The notes under the pieces were generated by a model. It was not told the origin of the DNA, did no database searches, and saw only the letters and a list, made by a program, of their open reading frames with translations. 64,000 bases of DNA, taken from NCBI GenBank assembly GCA_964493785.1, contig CAZBPM010000007.1:62001-126000 (forward strand), in the 5' to 3' direction. This DNA is from Hyphomicrobium_A sp964493785. GTDB taxonomy: Bacteria > Pseudomonadota > Alphaproteobacteria > Rhizobiales > Hyphomicrobiaceae. Position numbers and translations under genes: made by a program. Below are positions 58,663 through 64,000 of the stretch, one piece after another; the stretch's first letter is position 1; every line of letters begins with the position of its first letter.

Positions 58663-59181
58663 ATGGCACTCTCGATGTACGACGCATCGGTTCCCGCGTT
58701 CCAGCGCACGCTGCGCGCTCTCGATGCCATCCTCGATAAGTCTGTCGCCTATGCCGAGGAGCGCAAGATCGACCCTGAGGTGCTCACCTCGGCCCGCCTT
58801 GCGCCAGACATGTACACCCTGGCGAGGCAGGTGCAGTTGGCCACCGATCATGCCAAGGGCTGCTCAGCCCGCCTCGCTGGTCTCCCGGTGCCGAGCTTCG
58901 CCGACACCGAGAAAACCTTCCCCGAGTTGAAGGAGCGTATCCAGAAGACCCTGGACTTCATTGCCACCGTCAGCCCCTCGCAGATGGACGGCTCCGAAAC
59001 CCGGCCGATTTCGCTCAAAGCTGGCCCGCGCGAGCTGAATTTCACCGGACAGAACTACCTGGTCCTCTTCGCCGTGCCGAACTTCTATTTTCACGTCACC
59101 ACCGCCTACGCAATCCTCCGCCACAACGGCGTCCCCGTCGGAAAGCTGGATTTTATGGGCGCAGCTCAAGGCTTGCCGTGA
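58663..59181 (+). CDS. DUF1993-family protein
   Basis: A 172-residue protein matching DUF1993: MALSMYDASVPAFQRTLRALDAIL, ARLAPDMYTLARQVQLATDHAKGCSARLAG and FTGQNYLVLFAVPNFYFHVTTAYAILRHNGVPVGKLDFMG, where the His residues lie on a four-helix bundle like the DinB/YfiT fold. These proteins are of unknown, perhaps thiol-transfer, function. The ATG at 58663 follows CAGGAGACGG, a good ribosome-binding site. Confidence 0.88.
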   Translation: MALSMYDASVPAFQRTLRALDAILDKSVAYAEERKIDPEVLTSARLAPDMYTLARQVQLATDHAKGCSARLAGLPVPSFADTEKTFPELKERIQKTLDFIATVSPSQMDGSETRPISLKAGPRELNFTGQNYLVLFAVPNFYFHVTTAYAILRHNGVPVGKLDFMGAAQGLP

Positions 59182-59272
59182 ATTGTTGCGGGAGTTCCTT
59201 GACTTCCCCGAGCGAGGCACGTAAGTCATCGCCTCGTGGCAAGCGCGTCCCTCGGGGCGCGCGTTTTTAACT

Positions 59273-59349
<77 letters not shown>

Positions 59350-59483
59350 TCACTTTCAATAAATGCTGTAGGTTGCCTCGCCGCCCCCTGACATTTCAGG
59401 CGGGCGATGTGACGCTTTCTGCCGGCTCTCATTCCCGCTTCGCTTCTCCCGGTCCAGAGTTGCAGCCCGCACCGCAGCCATCA

Positions 59484-59512
59484 TTGACATGCTCGGAATT
59501 TCTGCCCATTAT
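59484..59512 (+). promoter_or_regulatory. Consensus-like promoter upstream of the Rnk-like genes
   Basis: TTGACA at 59484-59489 and CATTAT at 59507-59512 are separated by exactly 17 bases, the best sigma-70-type promoter found in the window. Expected start of transcription is about 59518-59520, where an ATG lies. The first recognised gene starts about 195 bases further on. Confidence 0.6.
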
Positions 59513-59518
59513 TTAGGC

Positions 59519-59581
59519 ATGAGCACTCGCGCTTATTATCTGAAGCTCCCCCAAGAGGGTCGAGAAGCCGCAGGCTCGTAG
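59519..59581 (+). CDS. Putative leaderless 20-residue leader ORF
   Basis: ATG at 59519, at or within a base or two of the predicted transcription start, opens a 20-codon frame (MSTRAYYLKLPQ...) that stops with TAG at 59579-59581. A hairpin (AAGCCG-CA-GGCT-CGT-AGCC-CGGCTT) at 59565-59589 encloses its stop codon. It has the form of a leader peptide, but no translation signal except position supports it. Confidence 0.3.
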   Translation: MSTRAYYLKLPQEGREAAGS

Positions 59582-59713
59582 CCCGGCTTGCGCCTGCGCG
59601 CGCCAACGCCGGGATCCCGTTCCACCAATCGAGCTTTCCAACCGCGCTGCGAGCGCGAGGGTGCGTTGCGCGCGTCTGCGCCAGTGCACTCCTTCCCGTT
59701 TCCGAGGGACGCC

Positions 59714-60175
59714 ATGAACTTCCACACACCGACACCGACCAACTCGCTGCCTCGCATCACGCTGGGCGAATCAGAGGAGCGGCGCCTCCACGACCTCGCC
59801 ACCGCGGCCGCATTGACGGGACGCGCGGAAGCGACCGCACGCATCCTGCTTGCCGAGATCGAGCGCGCGGACGTCGTGCGCGACAACGATCTGCCGGGCG
59901 ACGTCGTGCGGATGTACTCGTGGGTCGAGTTCGATGTCGACGGACGCGACCGACGCTGCGTGCAACTGGTCTATCCAGGCGAGGCCGATATCGAGCGTAA
60001 CAGGATCTCCATCTTGACGCCGATCGGCGCCGCCTTGGTCGGCCTGTCGTCAGGGAACTCCATTCCACTCAACGGTCACGACGACCGTCCTCACAAGCTC
60101 ACGGTTCTCAGGGTCGTGCGCCACCAATCCGGCGTGGAAGAAGAACAGCCGCCTGCTGCAGGCGAAACGGCTTGA
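59714..60175 (+). CDS. Rnk/GreA-C-like nucleoside diphosphate kinase regulator
   Basis: A 153-residue protein. Residues ~95-140 carry the GreA/Rnk C-terminal domain: VQLVYPGEADIERNRISILTPIGAALVGLSSGNSI, closely like Rnk ('..iSvlaPvGaALLGlreGd.i'). The N-terminal ~90 residues contain the coiled coil-derived helix and EVEVDG-like strand. Rnk-type proteins bind RNA polymerase through this fold and affect nucleotide metabolism. The ATG at 59714 follows GAGGGACGCC. A related gene follows 30 bases later. Confidence 0.85.
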   Translation: MNFHTPTPTNSLPRITLGESEERRLHDLATAAALTGRAEATARILLAEIERADVVRDNDLPGDVVRMYSWVEFDVDGRDRRCVQLVYPGEADIERNRISILTPIGAALVGLSSGNSIPLNGHDDRPHKLTVLRVVRHQSGVEEEQPPAAGETA

Positions 60176-60205
60176 GTCCCTGCAGCACCGAGGCGGAGCA
60201 TTGCC

Positions 60206-60706
60206 ATGTCCAAGACGCCACCTTGCTATCTGACGACGAAGGACTTCGGCGCGCTGGAGTCCCTTATCGAAAGCGATAGCTTCGACCACGCGTTCCTGCA
60301 CCTGCTGCGACGCAAGCTGACAAGCGCAACGCTAGTGTCCGACGATGCGCTGGGGGATGCCGTCGCCGCGGTAGGCCGCCGCGTCGAGTTCCAGATCGAT
60401 GGCACGATGGTCGATAGTTCCATCCTCTCGCACGCTGAGGAAGCCGCGCACTCGCGCTTGAAGCTTCCGATCACGACGATGCGTGGCTTGGCGCTGTTGG
60501 GGCTGCGCGAAACATCATCGATCACGATCGAGAACGGCGACGGTTCGGTCGAGCGCCTACAGCTGATCAAGGTCTACCCCGCAGCACGCCAGCAGCCCGC
60601 TGAGCTCACGGTCCGCTCGAGGATCGTCGGCATCGACCGTGGCGGTGCGCGCGCTGCAAGGACGGCGATCGACCCCGACGACGACCCAGGGCCCCAGGCC
60701 GCCTGA
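60206..60706 (+). CDS. Second Rnk/GreA-like protein, divergent
   Basis: A 166-residue protein related to the previous one but more diverged: an N-terminal MSKTPPCYLTTKDFGALESLIE, matching the Rnk start 'p.iyit..D..rLe.Ll', the strand RRVEFQIDGT and the helix-turn LPITTMRGLALLGLRETSSI in place of 'iSvltPiGaAliGl'. It ends in a polar, Ala/Asp-rich tail. The key Pro-x-Gly turn is altered, so polymerase binding may differ. It is probably co-transcribed with its neighbour. Confidence 0.7.
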   Translation: MSKTPPCYLTTKDFGALESLIESDSFDHAFLHLLRRKLTSATLVSDDALGDAVAAVGRRVEFQIDGTMVDSSILSHAEEAAHSRLKLPITTMRGLALLGLRETSSITIENGDGSVERLQLIKVYPAARQQPAELTVRSRIVGIDRGGARAARTAIDPDDDPGPQAA

Positions 60707-60799
60707 GGCCTCCCCGTCAACGCTGAAGTGTCGTCACGCAACAACAACATCAACAACCATGCTGCGCGTCAGCGAGCCTCTGCATCGGATAGCCTCTAA

Positions 60800-62146
60800 G
60801 TGATCAACATCGACGAAAAACTGGTACCGATTCTGGCGGAAGTGCTGCACCGGAACGCAGGCGAGGATGAATTCCACCAAGCGGTAAAAGAGGTCCTGGG
60901 CAGTCTGGGCCGCGTCGTGGCCAAGCATCCACGGTATGCTGACGGCGCGCTGATAGAGCGCCTGTGCGAGCCGGAGCGGCAGGTCATTTTCCGCGTGCCG
61001 TGGGTGGACGATACCGGTCAGGTCCGGATCAACCGCGGCTTCCGCGTCCAGTTCAACTCCGCGCTCGGCCCGTATAAGGGCGGCTTGCGCTTTCATCCCT
61101 CCGTCAACGTCGGCATCATCAAGTTCCTTGGCTTTGAGCAGACGTTCAAGAACGCCCTGACAGGCATGCCGATCGGCGGCGGCAAGGGCGGATCCGACTT
61201 CAACCCGCGCGGCCGCTCCAGCGGCGAGATCATGCGCTTCTGCCAGTCTTTCATGACTGAGCTGCACCGCCACATCGGCGATAACGTCGACGTTCCGGCC
61301 GGCGACATTGGCGTCGGCGGTCGTGAGATCGGCTACATGTTCGGCCAGTACAAGCGCCTCACCAATCGTTACGAAGCCGGCGTGCTGACCGGCAAGGGTC
61401 TGACGTATGGCGGCTCGCGCGCGCGCACCGAAGCGACCGGCTACGGCGCAACGTACTTCGTTCAAAGCATGCTTGGCACCAAGGGCCAGTCGTTCGACGG
61501 CCGCCGCGTGTCCGTATCGGGCTCAGGCAACGTCGCCATCTATGCCATCGAAAAGATCGCCGAGTTCGGGGGCAAGGTCGTCGCGTGCTCGGACTCCAAC
61601 GGCTACATCGTCGACGACGACGGCGTCGACCTGCAACTCGTGAAGGAGATCAAGGAGGTTCGGCGCAGTCGCATCTCGGAATATGCCCTCGCCAAGCGGG
61701 GCACGCATTACGTCGAGGGCGGCTCGATCTGGGACGTTCCGTGCGACGTGGCCTTGCCTTCGGCGACGCAAAACGAGCTGACGGGCAAGGATGCGCGCGT
61801 CCTTGTCGGCAACGGCGTCGTCGCGGTCGGCGAAGGCGCCAACATGCCGTGCACGCCTGAAGCCGTGCGGGTGTTCCAGGAGGCCGGCGTACTCTTCGCT
61901 CCTGGGAAGGCCGCGAACGCCGGCGGCGTCGCCACCTCGGCACTGGAGATGCAGCAGAACGCGTCGCGCGACAGCTGGACCTTCGAGCAGACCGAGGCTC
62001 GGCTTGCCGACATCATGCGCGGCATCCACGATCGCTGCGCCGAGACGGCTGCCGAGTACGGCACGCCCGGGGATTACGTGCTCGGCGCCAATATCGCGAG
62101 CTTCCTGCGCGTCGCCGAGGCCATGGAGGCGCTTGGCGTGATCTGA
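60800..62146 (+). CDS. gdhA: NADP-specific glutamate dehydrogenase
   Basis: A 448-residue hexameric GDH. KGGLRFHPSVNVGIIKFLGFEQTFKNALTG holds the substrate Lys, PIGGGKGGSDFNPRGRS the catalytic region, DVPAGDIGVGGREIGYMFGQYKRL the family signature, and VSGSGNVAIYAIEKIAEFG the NADP fold. It assimilates ammonia into glutamate. It starts at GTG (60800). The two Rnk-like genes lie just upstream. Confidence 0.97.
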   Translation: MINIDEKLVPILAEVLHRNAGEDEFHQAVKEVLGSLGRVVAKHPRYADGALIERLCEPERQVIFRVPWVDDTGQVRINRGFRVQFNSALGPYKGGLRFHPSVNVGIIKFLGFEQTFKNALTGMPIGGGKGGSDFNPRGRSSGEIMRFCQSFMTELHRHIGDNVDVPAGDIGVGGREIGYMFGQYKRLTNRYEAGVLTGKGLTYGGSRARTEATGYGATYFVQSMLGTKGQSFDGRRVSVSGSGNVAIYAIEKIAEFGGKVVACSDSNGYIVDDDGVDLQLVKEIKEVRRSRISEYALAKRGTHYVEGGSIWDVPCDVALPSATQNELTGKDARVLVGNGVVAVGEGANMPCTPEAVRVFQEAGVLFAPGKAANAGGVATSALEMQQNASRDSWTFEQTEARLADIMRGIHDRCAETAAEYGTPGDYVLGANIASFLRVAEAMEALGVI

Positions 62147-62239
62147 GACGAGTGCGCTGGGCGAGGTTCATCGCGACCCGCCCGGCGCGCTCGCGCGCCT
62201 GTCCGTTATCGACGCCAACCGTTCGGCTTCAGTGGCGGA

Positions 62240-63697
62240 CTACTTGACGCCGTCGGCGCGCCAGTGCGTGAAGCCCCTGAATGTCTCGACCACCTGCGGA
62301 TTGACCAGCCGCGACGACATCGCGTTGAAACGCTCATCCGTGCACACCCCCCGATACGGCGGCCGAATGCCCGAGCGCGTAAGCCGCTCGATATCGTCTT
62401 GCGACCTGAGCGTGTTGTAAGGTTTCCCGCCGCTCGCATAATAGGATAATGCCCCGGGAAAGAGCCGCTTCTCTCGGTCTATGGTCGCACACTCGATGAG
62501 TGTTTCCTCAGGGCGAACACTGCTCGCGATGCGCCGAAGGAAGGGAACATAGGGTCCCATATCCATTCCGGTCGGCGCGAGCGCCAACGTTGATTTGAAC
62601 GGCCCGGCGGCGGCCACGCTGACGAGAAGGACCGCCGCAAGTTGGAGGGCCGGCATCGTCACGACAGACGCGATGACGACAGCCAGCGACGCCATCAGCA
62701 TCGGCAGAAACAGCAGCGTATAGCGCGGCGCGACAAAGCCGCCCGCTGCCGCCATCATGACAGCATAGATGGCAAACATGGCCGGCAGTGCCCACAGCTC
62801 TCGCCGCTTCGTAACGAGGGGCAACAGGAACAGGGCGAGCACGCCAACGAGCCGCAGGAACGGCTCCCCGTCAGTCACCAAAGTATAGAGGCTGAACCGC
62901 GCGGTGCCGGGACCAACATCGACGAACGGCGTAAACCGGCTGACCATCTGCTGCACGTAAGCCTCGCGCAGCGACCTCATCCCATAATTGGCGAACTGGA
63001 TCGCCGGCCACAGCAGCAGCCCCGCGACGACAATCGCGAGCGATATCTTGAATGCCCTCGACCTGAGGAAGGCTGGCGGCGGCGCACCTGCCAAGCGTTG
63101 AGCGAGCACTTCGCCGATAATGGGCGCAGCGGCGAAGGCTACGGCTATTGGCGCCTTCTGCAACGCTCCGAGCACACACGCTGCTGCCACGACGTACCAC
63201 CACCCAGGCTTCTTGATCGCCAGCAGCGACCCGACCAGCGCGAGGGTCGCGAAGAAGACGGCCCCAAGCTCGAGAAGCGCTGAAATTGAATGGGCCCAGA
63301 ACGCCGGCGAGGTCGCAAGCAGCAACATGGCAAATGGGGCCACCCACGGTTTGCTGGGCAGCAGAACATACGCCAGCAGAGCCGTGAGGATCAGGACACC
63401 CCCGCCGAAAATGAACGAGGGCAGGCGCACCGCGAGCTCGGGGTTCAGCCCGGCTTTCATGAATGCCGCGCCCATCCAGTATTGAAGCGGCGGCTTTTTG
63501 AACGTCGGCCGATGGTTGCTGTACACCGTCGTCCAGTCGTTGTGCGTGAGAACGCTCGTCGTGCGTTCCAACGTGTAATACTCGTCGAAATGCCCGAGAG
63601 CCCCCACGTTTAGAAACTGCGCGTAGTAGACCGTCACTGCTAGCACCAGCAGCATCGCGATTATGATCGGCGTCGCCTCGGTTCCCCGGCCCTGCAT
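62240..63697 (-). CDS. GT39/ArnT-like membrane glycosyltransferase
   Basis: A 485-residue protein with about ten to eleven helices. The first loop has NVGALGHFDEYYTLERT (Asp-Glu, the catalytic-type acidic pair) followed by HRPTFKKPPLQYWMGAAFMKAGL, the ArnT/PMT 'KPPL.yW' motif. The C-terminal ~95 residues are periplasmic. It would use a polyprenyl-linked sugar as donor to modify lipid A, protein or polymer. Downstream on the right lies the end of a paralogue. Confidence 0.88.
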   Translation of the reverse strand: MQGRGTEATPIIIAMLLVLAVTVYYAQFLNVGALGHFDEYYTLERTTSVLTHNDWTTVYSNHRPTFKKPPLQYWMGAAFMKAGLNPELAVRLPSFIFGGGVLILTALLAYVLLPSKPWVAPFAMLLLATSPAFWAHSISALLELGAVFFATLALVGSLLAIKKPGWWYVVAAACVLGALQKAPIAVAFAAAPIIGEVLAQRLAGAPPPAFLRSRAFKISLAIVVAGLLLWPAIQFANYGMRSLREAYVQQMVSRFTPFVDVGPGTARFSLYTLVTDGEPFLRLVGVLALFLLPLVTKRRELWALPAMFAIYAVMMAAAGGFVAPRYTLLFLPMLMASLAVVIASVVTMPALQLAAVLLVSVAAAGPFKSTLALAPTGMDMGPYVPFLRRIASSVRPEETLIECATIDREKRLFPGALSYYASGGKPYNTLRSQDDIERLTRSGIRPPYRGVCTDERFNAMSSRLVNPQVVETFRGFTHWRADGVK

Positions 63698-63896
63698 CGC
63701 AGCTCGCCCTCTTCACGCGATCGCCTCTCGACCGCGAGCCAACCTGTCGGTCGCTGAGGGGCCTTCGTAGGAGGCCGGCGCGCGCCCTGCAACCCACGGC
63801 TCACGCGACAGAGGAGTTGCGGCGTCCGAGGTGCCAAGCTGCATCGGATTGAACGGTGTGAGCACCTCGCTGTCGCCGGAACTGCGGCTGATGGCG

Positions 63897-64000
63897 CTAT
63901 TTGATCGCGTCCGCCGACCAGTGCGTCAGACCGCCAAATGTCTCAATGGAACGCGGATTGACTAGGTGCTGAGTCAGGGATTGGAAATGTGCGCTAGTGC
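63897..64000 (-). CDS. GT39-like paralogue, C-terminal fragment
   Basis: The 3' end of a second minus-strand gene, cut by the window edge, stops with TAG at 63897-63899. The visible 34 residues end VNPRSIETFGGLTHWSADAIK, very like the end of the preceding gene (VNPQVVETFRGFTHWRADGVK). It indicates a tandem duplication of the GT39-type gene. Confidence 0.8.
   Translation of the reverse strand, partial: TSAHFQSLTQHLVNPRSIETFGGLTHWSADAIK

Noticed and set aside
62184..62199. GGCGCGC-TC-GCGCGCC palindrome after gdhA
   Set aside because: Too short and too GC-simple, with no T-run; such repeats arise often in this base composition.

Overview
The window is GC-rich, densely packed chromosomal DNA from an alphaproteobacterium, most likely a member of the Hyphomicrobiales (Rhizobiales). 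The evidence is the tig-clpP-clpX-lon-hupB-tRNA-Val order, a cbb3 oxidase operon of alphaproteobacterial layout, a FixK/Crp-type regulator, and a sulfide-oxidation operon built around a phosphatase-SQR fusion. Genus is not resolvable by eye. No rRNA, CRISPR array, transposase, integrase or phage gene was seen; the accessory character is confined to the polysaccharide loci.

Layout. (1) 0-6.1 kb: a partner-switching signalling module. It has an anti-sigma-type kinase (cut by the window edge), a STAS antagonist and a glutaminase on the minus strand, facing a CHASE2-SpoIIE phosphatase. A FecR-domain protein with a His-rich tail and a TPR/outer-membrane-barrel protein follow. (2) 6.3-7.7 kb: a small secreted protein divergent from a LysR regulator. 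(3) 7.7-26 kb: a large exopolysaccharide locus with GH5 glucanase, Wzy-like polymerase, Wzz-like protein, several glycosyltransferases (GT4, GT14, WecG/TagA type), FkbM methyltransferase, an ABC exporter pair, an acyltransferase, a priming phosphoglycosyltransferase and a GINT1-like protein. (4) 26-28 kb: a CoA-transferase with an extra C-terminal domain. (5) 28-32 kb: a compact operon of NfrB-like glycosyltransferase, UDP-GlcNAc 2-epimerase (wecB) and an HlyD/Alg44-like membrane-fusion protein, probably a ManNAc-polymer system. (6) 32.6-38 kb: a sulfide/persulfide operon (DUF2892, two YeeE/YedE halves, persulfide dioxygenase, phosphatase-SQR fusion, TauE) with an adjacent Crp/Fnr regulator and a perfect TGTGAC-N3-GTCACA operator. 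(7) 38-44.5 kb: ccoNOQPGH-S for cbb3 oxidase, without ccoI in the cluster, plus two accessory membrane genes. (8) 44.6-49.8 kb: a divergent pair of paralogous small Cys-containing proteins flanking direct repeats, a second Crp/FixK regulator, a Csp-type copper-storage protein, mercaptopyruvate sulfurtransferase and cysteine synthase. (9) 50.2-57.6 kb: tRNA-Leu, trigger factor, ClpP, ClpX, Lon, HU and tRNA-Val. (10) 57.8-64 kb: a methyltransferase, a DUF1993 protein, tRNA-Asp, two tandem Rnk/GreA-like proteins behind a strong promoter and a possible leaderless leader ORF, NADP-glutamate dehydrogenase, and a GT39 mannosyltransferase-like gene followed by the 3' end of a paralogue.

How it fits together: sulfide is oxidised to persulfide by the SQR fusion and to sulfite by the dioxygenase, and sulfite is exported by TauE. 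The YeeE/YedE pair probably moves reduced sulfur compounds inward. Electrons can reach oxygen through the neighbouring high-affinity cbb3 oxidase. The Csp protein and the small Cys proteins are plausible copper-handling partners of that oxidase. Two separate loci make surface polysaccharide, and the CHASE2 partner switch is a candidate sensor of envelope state.
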